Below are positions 1 to 6,628 of a stretch of 16,778 bases of DNA, one piece after another. Numbering within the stretch: the stretch's first letter is position 1; every line of letters starts with the position of its first letter. This stretch comes from Halobacteriovoraceae bacterium (GTDB lineage Bacteria; Bdellovibrionota; Bacteriovoracia; Bacteriovoracales; Bacteriovoracaceae). A program made the position numbers and the translations under genes. The stretch spans positions 1 to 16,778 of the forward strand of contig PBFR01000017.1 of NCBI GenBank assembly GCA_002718735.1, written 5' to 3'. Below the pieces are notes generated by a model. That model was not told where the DNA came from, did no database searches, and saw nothing but the letters and a program-made list of their open reading frames with translations.

Positions 1-153
1 AATTTCTTTTAGATCGGCACAATCGACACGAAAACTTGCCATATCTCGGCCAAATAATAGCTCAATCTTAAAACATAAAATCTGCACAACATTTGGGGCG
101 CTTACTCCTTTAGTGTCAAAAAATGTGACAGGGTGTGTAAACTTTTTCAGCAT
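1..153 (-). CDS. possible 5' end of an unidentified gene leaving the left edge
   Basis: On the minus strand a frame stays open from an in-frame stop near position 216 to the window edge, about 70 codons. The ATG at 153 would give a protein beginning MLKKFTHPVTFFDTKG; an alternative ATG at 171 adds six residues. Composition and codon choice look protein-like, with no low-complexity bias, but I recognise no family. If real, it is divergent from the gene at 204 with only about 50 bp between them, so the promoters would overlap the coding starts. Open length alone is weak evidence at this base composition. The sequence left of the window would decide it. Confidence 0.35.
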   Translation of the reverse strand, partial: MLKKFTHPVTFFDTKGVSAPNVVQILCFKIELLFGRDMASFRVDCADLKEI

Positions 154-203
154 TAGCACTTCATTCTCCATACCTATTAGACTAAAAAGAAAAAGGAGAA
201 ATA

Positions 204-806
204 ATGAAAAATCTTATATGTCTGAGAAAGAGCATGGCAATTCTTTTAACAGCATCAGCAACTATCGGGTCTGCATTTGCGGGTGCACCGAAACTTTTTA
301 CTCTAAAATTTGATGACCAAAGCTCAATTAAGATTATTAAGGTAGGAAACAAAAGACATATAAAACTATGTGAAAATCCAAATTCAAATGAATGCGACTA
401 TATTGCCGGCCTTAAAATGGAACAAGAAGTTATTGATAAAGTTGTTGAGGATGAGAAAGAGAACGAGGGCAATCTTAAGTATTTCTTAGGAGGCTTTGGG
501 GGACTTGTCGGAGCAGGAGTTGGTTCAACCAAAATGGTTACCGCCGCCACAAGCGGTGCTGGCTCAGGCCTGATTTTAGGACTAGTTCTCGGAGGTAGCT
601 CTGGTGCAATCTTAGACTTCCTTATAGATAATGATAAACTTTCAGGAGAAGATGTTCAATTAATGGAGGAGTACCTTCTTAAGAGCTATATAATCGACAA
701 TACTGAGGGTGTGCTTGACTCTGCCGGTCCGTCTGGAATTCAGTACGCGGAAAAGCTTAAAGAAGCAGTTGAGCTATATAATCTTAGACCAGAACTAAAA
801 TCTTAA
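204..806 (+). CDS. exported glycine-rich protein of unknown function
   Basis: A 200-residue protein with a typical Sec signal peptide (residues 1-26, ending AFA before GAPK). A charged, probably folded region (27-92, with two cysteines at 56 and 64) is followed by a strongly hydrophobic glycine/alanine-rich stretch (about 93-140). That stretch has GxxxG-type spacing and could form a membrane hairpin. The acidic, helical C-terminus is 145-200. A strong Shine-Dalgarno sequence (AAGGAGAA) sits just before the ATG. I recognise no family. A glycine-zipper hairpin behind a signal peptide is compatible with an envelope-inserted or membrane-perturbing protein, but this is inference. The next gene (863-1705) is also exported, runs in the same direction, and lies beyond a perfect hairpin, so the two may be partly cotranscribed. 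Confidence 0.8.
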   Translation: MKNLICLRKSMAILLTASATIGSAFAGAPKLFTLKFDDQSSIKIIKVGNKRHIKLCENPNSNECDYIAGLKMEQEVIDKVVEDEKENEGNLKYFLGGFGGLVGAGVGSTKMVTAATSGAGSGLILGLVLGGSSGAILDFLIDNDKLSGEDVQLMEEYLLKSYIIDNTEGVLDSAGPSGIQYAEKLKEAVELYNLRPELKS

Positions 807-813
807 AACACTA

Positions 814-842
814 GCATGACTGCGTGTTGTACGCAGTCATGC
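814..842. terminator. perfect 12-bp inverted repeat (attenuator- or terminator-like hairpin)
   Basis: GCATGACTGCGT (814-825), a 5-nt loop GTTGT, then ACGCAGTCATGC (831-842) form a perfect 12-bp stem. It begins 7 nt after the stop codon of the upstream gene and ends 20 nt before the ATG of the next. No T-tract follows on the plus strand, so it is not a canonical intrinsic terminator. It could reduce read-through, protect the 3' end of the first transcript, or act on initiation of the second gene. Confidence 0.6.
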
Positions 843-862
843 CCGATGGGGAACATCATACT

Positions 863-1705
863 ATGAAGGCATACTTTGCTATTTTCATTCTAGTCTTTTC
901 TGGAGGTCTTATGGCCAATATTCAGGATAGGTATGACTTACTGGCAAAGTTCGATCAAGAAATCTTCGTTAAAACGCTTAAAATGTGCGAAGGGGATCTA
1001 GCTGAGTCCTCCTCCAAAAAGTCTACTGTGTGGCTTGACTCCGCATATGAAGCATCAATCTTTGTTAATCTAATAGAGGGAGAGCTCCCAGAGTTTAAGG
1101 TTAGCTCATCTTTTCAGGCAATGATTGATTCTCAAGGATACTATCTGGCATTGGATAAATGTTACGGAGATAGCAAGTTCGATAAGGACCTATTCTTCTT
1201 TACTTTGCTCTCCCTGGACATATCAGGAAAGTTCTCTTCCTACGCTGCCGAGCTTGGTTTAGTTAAATTGGTTTACGGTGCTGTGAAGCGTGCCGCTTCA
1301 AGGGCCGGGACCCTAAAAGGAAGCTTCTTTAAAAATTTAAAGAAAGGGTGGCAAAAATCAAGGAATCAAAAGACCAATACCTTAGGTTTGCGAATCAGCG
1401 AATTTGCCTTTGCTAATCAGTTCCACTTTGGGGGAATCATTTTGGCAAGTGTTGGGCAATCAATCTCAAGGTTTTTTGATATAAACAATGATAATGCCCA
1501 CAAAGAATTTGAAAGTAGAAGGGACGAATTAACCGAGTTGAATCAAGATCTAGAAAATTTGGAGCAACAATTGCTAAATGACTTGGAGTCTGATGAAAGA
1601 GAAGCATTTGAGTTTTCCCTAGAGCTTCTTAAGGAAGAGATTGAAATAAAGTCTGGTGTTTTAAAGCAAAATGAATGTCAGTTAGGCATTTGCGAGAACT
1701 ACTGA
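863..1705 (+). CDS. exported protein with C-terminal coiled coil, unknown function
   Basis: The ATG at 863 is chosen because it opens directly into a signal peptide (MKAYFAIFILVFSGGLMA, cleavage near residue 18). An upstream in-frame ATG at 824 lies inside the hairpin and would put charged residues before the signal. The resulting protein has 280 residues. The middle contains basic amphipathic segments (about 133-172, rich in K/R) and a hydrophobic patch (188-204). Residues 211-268 are a strongly charged Glu/Leu-rich predicted coiled coil, and two cysteines (272, 277) close the protein. Cysteines at 42 and 100 could form a periplasmic disulfide. I recognise no family. It follows another exported orphan in the same direction. 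Basic amphipathic plus hydrophobic segments suggest membrane association, but no function can be assigned. Confidence 0.8.
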   Translation: MKAYFAIFILVFSGGLMANIQDRYDLLAKFDQEIFVKTLKMCEGDLAESSSKKSTVWLDSAYEASIFVNLIEGELPEFKVSSSFQAMIDSQGYYLALDKCYGDSKFDKDLFFFTLLSLDISGKFSSYAAELGLVKLVYGAVKRAASRAGTLKGSFFKNLKKGWQKSRNQKTNTLGLRISEFAFANQFHFGGIILASVGQSISRFFDINNDNAHKEFESRRDELTELNQDLENLEQQLLNDLESDEREAFEFSLELLKEEIEIKSGVLKQNECQLGICENY

Positions 1706-1781
1706 TTCTAAAATCGACTAGCACTGCACTTGCGTGGCGTCATTATGTCGTGTTTTTAAATAAATTGACTCTGTCCTAGGG

Positions 1782-1810
1782 TTGCGACAGAAGATTAAAG
1801 ACGATACAAA
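1782..1810 (+). promoter_or_regulatory. weak sigma70-like promoter candidate
   Basis: TTGCGA (1782-1787), a 17-bp spacer and TACAAA (1805-1810) precede the gene at 1860 with a leader of about 40 nt. Each box matches the consensus at 4 of 6 positions, so this is only a candidate. The surrounding 1706-1859 gap shows no clear terminator for the upstream gene. Confidence 0.3.
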
Positions 1811-1859
1811 GCGGCCTGATTATGCTATTTCTTCGTGTGCAATCACTTAAAGGAAACAA

Positions 1860-2360
1860 ATGTTAGAAGAAGTTTTTAGTTCGATAATTGAGAAAGTTGA
1901 CCTCACAGCAATTGATAAATTTGAAACCCTATTAAAAAAGAGTATAACTACAGCAGTTATCCCCTCAAGCGACCCCAAGCCATTTATTGAAACAATATCA
2001 TTTAAGTTTGGACCTCTACTTGAAGGACTGGATACTTTTTCCAAGAACAAAGGCAAAGATAAGGCCCAAGTATTGGGGACTGACCTGCTCTTAACCATAT
2101 TGGAAGGGTTGCAATTTGAAGTTGATGAAAGCGAATGCTTTCTTTTGTTTCAACTAAGAAAACTTGGTCGTTTCAGAAAAAGAGAAAAAGAGTTTCTTGA
2201 AGAACTAAAAAGGCTTTGGAAAGAATACCCTCAGTATGAACTCTCTGATGGGGAATTTTCTCGTACTTTAAAGTCTCTTATGCGTGAGAAGCTGATCCTT
2301 TATAGAAAGGGTAATATACAGATTAATACATCTTTTATAATTAGATATCGTATTGATTAA
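1860..2360 (+). CDS. uncharacterised cytoplasmic protein, possible winged-helix C-terminus
   Basis: A 166-residue protein without signal peptide or membrane segment. AAAGGAAA is positioned as a Shine-Dalgarno sequence before the ATG. The first 90 residues are predicted mostly helical. Residues 93-165 have the pattern of a winged helix: a helix (SECFLLFQLRKLG), a charged helix (108-122), a helix after a short turn (SDGEFSRTLKSLMREK), then a short beta hairpin (LILYRKGNIQIN). This suggests DNA binding or protein interaction, but I recognise no named family. The stop codon TAA (2358-2360) overlaps the stop of the convergent thioredoxin gene within the palindrome TTAA, so neither gene has room for its own terminator there. 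Confidence 0.75.
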   Translation: MLEEVFSSIIEKVDLTAIDKFETLLKKSITTAVIPSSDPKPFIETISFKFGPLLEGLDTFSKNKGKDKAQVLGTDLLLTILEGLQFEVDESECFLLFQLRKLGRFRKREKEFLEELKRLWKEYPQYELSDGEFSRTLKSLMREKLILYRKGNIQINTSFIIRYRID

Positions 2361-2860
2361 TCTTTAAAAAAAGATTCCGCACTCCATATACCTATAACAC
2401 TAAGCCCTGTCTTCATAGTGTGGACTTTCCCATTTTCTATTAAGACTGTCGTGGGTGTTGCTTGAACGTTTAAGAAGTTTGCGAGCTTTTTATCTTTTAT
2501 AAATACAAATGGGTGAGGGTTCTTTTTTAGAAACTTTTCTATTGTTTCTTTTGACTCATAAGGATTTATGGCGAAGAAGCTCTCCTCAGGAATCTTTCCG
2601 TTATCTATAGACTCTTTATATCTCGCCATTTCAAGCTTGCAAGGTGGACAACTTGTAGACCAGAAAAATGCTATGGCCTTAGACTTTGGCGGAAACTGAA
2701 CACTGCCTTCTTCAACGGCCAACTCCAAGTTTAGGCCTGGTAATTCAATACCTTCTTGGTTTATGTTGTTGGTTATTGCTGGGATTTGAGTGTAGATCGC
2801 AATGGACAGTATAATCAAAAACAGGATATTGCTTGGCGAGAAAATTTTTTTTAACTTCAT
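2357..2860 (-). CDS. membrane-anchored thioredoxin-like protein (TlpA/ResA type)
   Basis: A 167-residue periplasm-facing thiol:disulfide oxidoreductase. An N-terminal uncleaved signal/anchor (about residues 11-27) precedes a thioredoxin fold. The redox motif WSTSCPPC places the cysteines at 71 and 74, and the cis-proline loop is ATPTT (Pro136). CPPC differs from thioredoxin CGPC; dipeptides of this kind occur in TlpA/ScsD-type proteins. Likely roles are reduction of periplasmic disulfides, for example in cytochrome c maturation or protection of exported proteins, but no cytochrome or ccm gene is nearby to support a specific pathway. The start ATG at 2860 has AGGGA about 10 nt upstream. A promoter with a palindrome over the -35 region lies at 2930-2958. 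Confidence 0.88.
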   Translation of the reverse strand: MKLKKIFSPSNILFLIILSIAIYTQIPAITNNINQEGIELPGLNLELAVEEGSVQFPPKSKAIAFFWSTSCPPCKLEMARYKESIDNGKIPEESFFAINPYESKETIEKFLKKNPHPFVFIKDKKLANFLNVQATPTTVLIENGKVHTMKTGLSVIGIWSAESFFKD

Positions 2861-2885
2861 TGTTTTTATTCCCTAGTTGCCCGTG

Positions 2886-2900
2886 AAAGTGCTGCACTTT
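2886..2900. promoter_or_regulatory. AAAGTGC-N-GCACTTT palindrome in the thioredoxin leader
   Basis: AAAGTGC (2886-2892) and GCACTTT (2894-2900) are perfect inverted arms around one base. The site lies in the predicted 5' leader of the minus-strand thioredoxin gene, between the -10 box and the start codon. The tight symmetry suits a dimeric DNA-binding protein better than an RNA hairpin. No regulator is identified. Confidence 0.4.
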
Positions 2901-2929
2901 GTCGTTAATGATGAAATATGCATCGAACA

Positions 2930-2958
2930 ATCATAGGTTAATTTGGATAACTATCCAA
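2930..2958 (-). promoter_or_regulatory. promoter for the thioredoxin-like gene with palindrome over the -35 region
   Basis: On the minus strand, TTGGAT (2953-2958), a 17-bp spacer and TATGAT (2930-2935) precede the ATG at 2860 by about 70 nt. The -10 box matches at 5 of 6 positions and the -35 box at only 3 of 6, as expected for an activated or repressed promoter. A perfect inverted repeat, TTGGATA-AC-TATCCAA (2943-2958), covers the -35 element and is a likely operator. Confidence 0.5.
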
Positions 2959-2999
2959 CACATTATGAGGTTAGTGGCACTAAAGTTGGGAATTATTAG

Positions 3000-3022
3000 T
3001 GAGGGCCTAGTCCTGGCCCTCA
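3000..3022 (-). terminator. hairpin after the beta-barrel gene
   Basis: TGAGGGCC (3000-3007) and GGCCCTCA (3015-3022) form a perfect GC-rich 8-bp stem with a 7-nt loop, 9 nt beyond the stop codon of the minus-strand barrel gene. The sequence that follows on that strand (CTAATAATT) is AT-rich but not a true U-tract, so termination may be incomplete. Confidence 0.6.
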
Positions 3023-3031
3023 GTTTAGGTG

Positions 3032-3817
3032 CTAGAATCCAAAAGTTAACTTAACACTGGTCACACTTGTATCAAATACATTCTCGTATTGGCCTGCAAT
3101 GCCAATCAGACCTAAGTTTAATTGTGCCCCTGCAATGAATTGGCCACTGCTGCCAGACACACTTTCTTCGGAGCTTGATGAGTAGGCCGCATCAAAAAGA
3201 ACGGCACTTCCTGTCGCTGAAAGGGATGTATCTCTAGTCACCTGGCCAAGGCCAATAAAAGGCTCAATAAGAAAGAAGTTTTTGCTTGCAAGTATTGTAA
3301 AACCACTTGTTGAGTTTTCTAGCTCAACATTAGTATCAACACCATCAACTGTGTCTGAGTAATCAATCTTTGTGCTGGACATGTGCGCCTTTGCCGCAAG
3401 GTCAATTATTGGAATTCCAAAGGTCTTTGAAAAAGTCCACTTTAATGCCAGAGATTGATTACTAATACTCATATCACTTATAGTCTGCTCAGGCAGAATC
3501 ATTGCCTCTGCAGTAAGGCCAAAGGGGATGGAAATCGCGCCATAAAGGCCAGCGTTATAGAGGTTGTCTATAGCATCTCCACCTTCTCTTTCTGAGATCT
3601 TTGAAATCTCAGGTGTTTGGGTTGCTCCAACCAGGGCGCCAAACTCGATGCCAAAAACATCACCAAGAGCTGCCGCACCCGAAGCACTTCTATGTGCGAA
3701 GTTTGCCGAAAACTCTTTAGATATGTTATCCAAGTCTTCTTTGGATAAATTGTCAAAGCTTGGTTGGGCGAAAACATTTAAAGTAATACTCATAAAAATT
3801 AGCGTTAACATCCTCAT
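3032..3817 (-). CDS. exported protein, predicted outer-membrane beta-barrel
   Basis: A 261-residue protein with a signal peptide (MRMLTLIFMSITLNVFA, cleavage before QPSF) and an ideal AGGAGG five bases before the ATG. The mature part is rich in Ser/Gly/Ala with alternating hydrophobic residues. It ends in LTFGF with a terminal phenylalanine, the usual C-terminal signature for BAM-dependent outer-membrane barrels. Segments such as FTILASKNFFLIEPFIGLGQV look like paired amphipathic strands. The N-terminal 20-45 region is charged and helical. The length suits an 8-12-strand barrel. It resembles the general layout of small uncharacterised barrel families but I cannot name one, and no substrate is suggested by neighbours. 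Confidence 0.8.
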   Translation of the reverse strand: MRMLTLIFMSITLNVFAQPSFDNLSKEDLDNISKEFSANFAHRSASGAAALGDVFGIEFGALVGATQTPEISKISEREGGDAIDNLYNAGLYGAISIPFGLTAEAMILPEQTISDMSISNQSLALKWTFSKTFGIPIIDLAAKAHMSSTKIDYSDTVDGVDTNVELENSTSGFTILASKNFFLIEPFIGLGQVTRDTSLSATGSAVLFDAAYSSSSEESVSGSSGQFIAGAQLNLGLIGIAGQYENVFDTSVTSVKLTFGF

Positions 3818-3974
3818 AGAATCCTCCTGGAAAGCTCGCTGAAGTTCATTGTGATTTAAGGTGTTGGGAAAAACAAAATTAACGAAATTTAAGCAGTTTA
3901 GGGTGAGGCATGGTCAAGTTTAGAGCCACAGATTGTTGCAGTCATGGCAGCTAAGGTCTTTAAAATTGGCCAAA

Positions 3975-4002
3975 TTGCACCTTATGCTTAAACTTGTATT
4001 AA
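3975..4002 (+). promoter_or_regulatory. weak promoter candidate for the DUF3147/YaiI pair
   Basis: TTGCAC (3975-3980), a 16-bp spacer and TATTAA (3997-4002) lie about 22 nt before the ATG at 4025. The -35 match is weak. An 8-bp palindrome, TTGGCCAA, lies just upstream (3966-3973). Confidence 0.3.
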
Positions 4003-4024
4003 ATATTAAAAGGGGTGTTGAGTT

Positions 4025-4363
4025 ATGTATTTTGCTATAACTAAGACCGTCATTGCAGCTATCATCATAAGTTTTGTATCTTGGCTCTCTGGTAGAAAAA
4101 CGGGGTTGGCCGGGTTTATAACTGCACTTCCAATTACTACCTTGCTTGCCTTGGCCTTTTCTCATTTGGAGTGGGGAGACCCTAAGCAGTCAGTCGAATT
4201 TGCCAAAAGCGTCTTTGTTGCCATACCTGTAACACTTTTGTTTTTCGTGCCTTTCTTCTTGGCCCAAAAATTAAATTTGAACTTTTGGAGCTGCTATTTC
4301 TTGGGAATATTATTGCTGGGAGTTGGTTATATTATACACTCTCAAATCACAAAACTAATGTAG
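4025..4363 (+). CDS. DUF3147-type small inner-membrane protein
   Basis: A 112-residue, very hydrophobic protein with four predicted membrane segments (about residues 4-22, 27-46, 64-80 and 88-107). The pattern GLAGFITALPITTLLALAF followed by a GD-containing loop and a second helical pair matches the DUF3147 (GlpM-like) family as I remember it. The function of that family is not established. AGGGG lies about 9 nt before the ATG. The next gene begins 7 nt after the stop, so the two are almost certainly cotranscribed. Two of the four segments carry small residues and a conserved proline (LP in segment 2). Confidence 0.75.
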   Translation: MYFAITKTVIAAIIISFVSWLSGRKTGLAGFITALPITTLLALAFSHLEWGDPKQSVEFAKSVFVAIPVTLLFFVPFFLAQKLNLNFWSCYFLGILLLGVGYIIHSQITKLM

Positions 4364-4370
4364 GTAACAT

Positions 4371-4838
4371 ATGGATAAATTTAAAATAAAAATTTGGATA
4401 GATGCTGACGCGTGCCCCAAGGTTGTAAAAGAGGTTATCTTTAAAGCATCCTTTCGCTTAAATGCTTCGGTAACTCTTGTTGCGAACAGTTATATGAATA
4501 TACCTAAAGCACCGAATATTGATCTCATACAAGTTGAAAAAGGTGCTGATGTTGCGGACTTCTACATTGTTGAGAATGTTTCAAAAGACGATCTTGTGGT
4601 TACGGCCGACGTTCCCCTTGCGGCGCTAATCTTAGAGAAAGGGGCCGTTGCAATTAATCCTAGAGGAGAGTTGTACACTGAAGAAAACATTGGAGAAAGG
4701 CTTTCTGTGAGAGACTTTAAACAAGAACTCATGGATGGTGGAGAAATGGTCGGTGGTCCACCTGCACTTGGACCAAAGGATAAGGCCAGGTTTACCAATG
4801 CTTTTGACAGAATAACAACCCAAATGCTTCGTAGGTAA
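4371..4838 (+). CDS. yaiI: YaiI/YqxD family protein (UPF0178, DUF188)
   Basis: A 155-residue cytoplasmic protein. Family hallmarks are all present: DADACP near the N-terminus (residues 11-16), GADVADFYI (59-67), TADVPLAA (78-85), NPRGELYTEENI (97-108) and the C-terminal GGPPALGPKDKARFTNAFDR (128-147). The aspartates D11, D13, D60/D63 and D80 sit where a PIN-like fold would place metal-binding acids, which suggests a nuclease-like or nucleotide-related activity. The biochemical role of the family is not settled. Full length for the family (about 150 residues). It is cotranscribed with the DUF3147 protein; AGGT near the stop/start junction is the only ribosome-binding signal. Confidence 0.93.
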   Translation: MDKFKIKIWIDADACPKVVKEVIFKASFRLNASVTLVANSYMNIPKAPNIDLIQVEKGADVADFYIVENVSKDDLVVTADVPLAALILEKGAVAINPRGELYTEENIGERLSVRDFKQELMDGGEMVGGPPALGPKDKARFTNAFDRITTQMLRR

Positions 4839-4847
4839 TCCAATTTA

Positions 4848-4876
4848 CTGACAACCTGGCAATATTGTCATAGTGT
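4848..4876 (+). promoter_or_regulatory. possible promoter/inverted repeat upstream of pldA
   Basis: CTGACA (4848-4853), a 17-bp spacer and TAGTGT (4871-4876) give a candidate promoter with a good -35 and a poor -10 box, about 28 nt before the start codon. The same stretch holds an inverted repeat TGACAA/TTGTCA (4849-4854 and 4865-4870). This could instead be a hairpin after the YaiI gene, but no T-tract follows it. Confidence 0.35.
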
Positions 4877-4904
4877 GGGTGAATCAATTACTTAGGAATT
4901 TAAC

Positions 4905-5789
4905 TTGAAAATTGCACTTACATTAGTTCTTATTTCTCTCACCGCAATTGGGAGCACAAATTTTGATATCATTCGAAAAGAATATAACTCAATCTTAAAC
5001 AAGCCATATGTCCTTCTTCCCCACAAGGGTTCATACCTTTTGCCATTAAGTTACAACAATAATCCTAATGAAGACGCCTATGATGTGTTGGATGACATTG
5101 AAACCAAAGGTAGGGGAGATTACTATCGGCCCAATGAAGCCGAATTTCAAATAAGCTTTATGACACTTACCAACCGCAATCTTTTTGGCACAAACTTTGA
5201 TCTATACTTGGGCTATACCCACGAAGCTTGGTGGCAGGTTTACAATGATGGGTGGTCAAGACCTTTTAGAGAAAATAACTACTCCCCTGAGATCTTTGGA
5301 AGAAGATTGTTGGAAAATACTTGGGAGGTTTTAGGTGGAAAGGTTGTGGCTTACGATATTGGGTATGTCCATCAATCTAATGGTCAAGCACAGGAGCTGT
5401 CTAGAAGCTGGAATCGTTGGTTCTTTCGTTTTGCCGCACTCTACGGGGAAGTGTTTATGCGTGCGACTATATGGCATCGAATTCCTGAAGATTCAAATCG
5501 AGATGACAATCCTGACATAGAAGAGTATGTGGGGTATGGAGAGTTAAAGTTTGATAGGCTTTTCTCCAAGGCAAGGTTTGGCACTCGTATCGTTCCAGGT
5601 ACTAAAAAACAAGGTATTGAATTCTCTTATAGCTACCCTTGGCAGGAGGGTCTGCGTTACTACATTAAACTTGGCCATGGGTATGGATTAAACCTTATCG
5701 ATCACGATCACAAAACGGAGAGAATTGGTTTTGGGATCAGTTTAACCGATATCATCTCGTCTTCATCTGAGGCACTTGTAGGGAATTAG
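4905..5789 (+). CDS. pldA: outer-membrane phospholipase A
   Basis: A 294-residue precursor with a signal peptide (about residues 1-17). The start is TTG, supported by AGGA eight bases upstream and by the signal peptide beginning there. The catalytic signature is GYVHQSNG: His156 and Ser158, with Asn170 exactly 14 residues after the histidine. This matches the His142/Ser144/Asn156 spacing of E. coli OmpLA. Flanking blocks (LGYTHEAWWQVY and PWQEGLRYYIKLGHGYGLNLIDHDHKTERIGFGI) fit the 12-strand barrel. The enzyme hydrolyses acyl ester bonds of phospholipids in the outer membrane as a Ca2+-dependent dimer. In a predator it could serve envelope homeostasis or attack prey membranes; the sequence cannot tell which. 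Its stop overlaps the stop of the convergent permease gene by four bases. Confidence 0.93.
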   Translation: MKIALTLVLISLTAIGSTNFDIIRKEYNSILNKPYVLLPHKGSYLLPLSYNNNPNEDAYDVLDDIETKGRGDYYRPNEAEFQISFMTLTNRNLFGTNFDLYLGYTHEAWWQVYNDGWSRPFRENNYSPEIFGRRLLENTWEVLGGKVVAYDIGYVHQSNGQAQELSRSWNRWFFRFAALYGEVFMRATIWHRIPEDSNRDDNPDIEEYVGYGELKFDRLFSKARFGTRIVPGTKKQGIEFSYSYPWQEGLRYYIKLGHGYGLNLIDHDHKTERIGFGISLTDIISSSSEALVGN

Positions 5790-6628
5790 GGACGAGAGAG
5801 TAGCCTTTTTAAAATCACAAAAGAAATCCCAAGAATTAAGTACGATATCACCATTAAGGATGATGTTGGAAGATTCTCATATTTTATATTTAGAAGGAAT
5901 CCAAGAAAGACTGAAGTGGGTGCCAAGATGATTACAAAAGCATAGAGCTGCTTTAGAGTGAACTTTGTAAACTGGGATATTGTTATAGGGAAAATCATCA
6001 TGGACAAGGTGAAAACAATACCGAGAACATGAATGCTATAGATCATTAAAGAGAGGACTATTAGGTTAAAAAGGACATAGTCTTTTTTTCCTGAAGAGCT
6101 CACCAGGTGCCCAAATGAAGATAGATCAAAACTTTGGAGTTTAATCTGATTTTGTCTAATGGCAAAAAAGGCCATGAAAACTAGTGATAGTCCAAAGATT
6201 ACATAAAGCTCTACTTTAGATGCTGTAACAATATCGCCTAAAAATGCCTTAACCATGTGGGATTCAATTTGTGGACTGATGGCCACAATTAAGTAACTCA
6301 AGGAGACCAAGAAAGTATAAAAAGAAACTAGAATAGGTGTCTTTGCAAAACGCTTTCCTTTTGAGACATATTCATAAGTTCCATACAAAAGACAGGTAAA
6401 GAGCACACTTATGATGATCTCTAAGTGAAGTCCATGATCATTGTGACCAATTTCCATGAGCTTTCCTAGAATCACCCCTAAAAGGATTCCGACTTGTATT
6501 GATTGACCTAGAAGGATCGTCTCTATAGTCTTGTTTCTAGCTACGACATGGGATCCATAAAGTCCCAATACTACCGAAAGAATCGCACCCACCAAAATAT
6601 TTAATAGATAAAAGCTAATCAACTCCAT
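5786..6628 (-). CDS. znuB: ABC-3 family metal permease (ZnuB/TroC-like)
   Basis: A 280-residue integral membrane protein with about eight hydrophobic segments, the usual size for zinc/manganese permeases. The block ESHMVKAFLGDIVTAS (122-137) corresponds to the conserved segment with a Gly-Asp pair that couples to the ATPase. A polar loop GHNDHGLH (61-68) could bind metal. It forms the transmembrane channel of the importer encoded with the two preceding genes. Its ATG overlaps the end of the ATPase gene by 10 bp (ATGGAGTTGA), with only a weak GGA as ribosome-binding signal, so translational coupling is likely. It is last in the operon and meets pldA tail to tail with overlapping stops. Zinc versus manganese cannot be settled from the permease alone. 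Confidence 0.9.
   Translation of the reverse strand: MELISFYLLNILVGAILSVVLGLYGSHVVARNKTIETILLGQSIQVGILLGVILGKLMEIGHNDHGLHLEIIISVLFTCLLYGTYEYVSKGKRFAKTPILVSFYTFLVSLSYLIVAISPQIESHMVKAFLGDIVTASKVELYVIFGLSLVFMAFFAIRQNQIKLQSFDLSSFGHLVSSSGKKDYVLFNLIVLSLMIYSIHVLGIVFTLSMMIFPITISQFTKFTLKQLYAFVIILAPTSVFLGFLLNIKYENLPTSSLMVISYLILGISFVILKRLLSRP

Noticed and set aside
113..313. Plus-strand frame of 66 codons across the start of the first exported protein
   Set aside because: It has no plausible ribosome-binding site, overlaps the well-supported gene at 204, and its composition is not protein-like.
1765..1770. TTGACT as a -35 box upstream of the gene at 1860
   Set aside because: No acceptable -10 hexamer is found at 15-19 bp spacing; the TTGCGA/TACAAA pair nearby is a slightly better but still weak candidate.
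4562..4843. Minus-strand frame opposite the YaiI-family gene
   Set aside because: The plus-strand protein carries all family hallmarks; the antisense frame has no start signal or recognisable motif.
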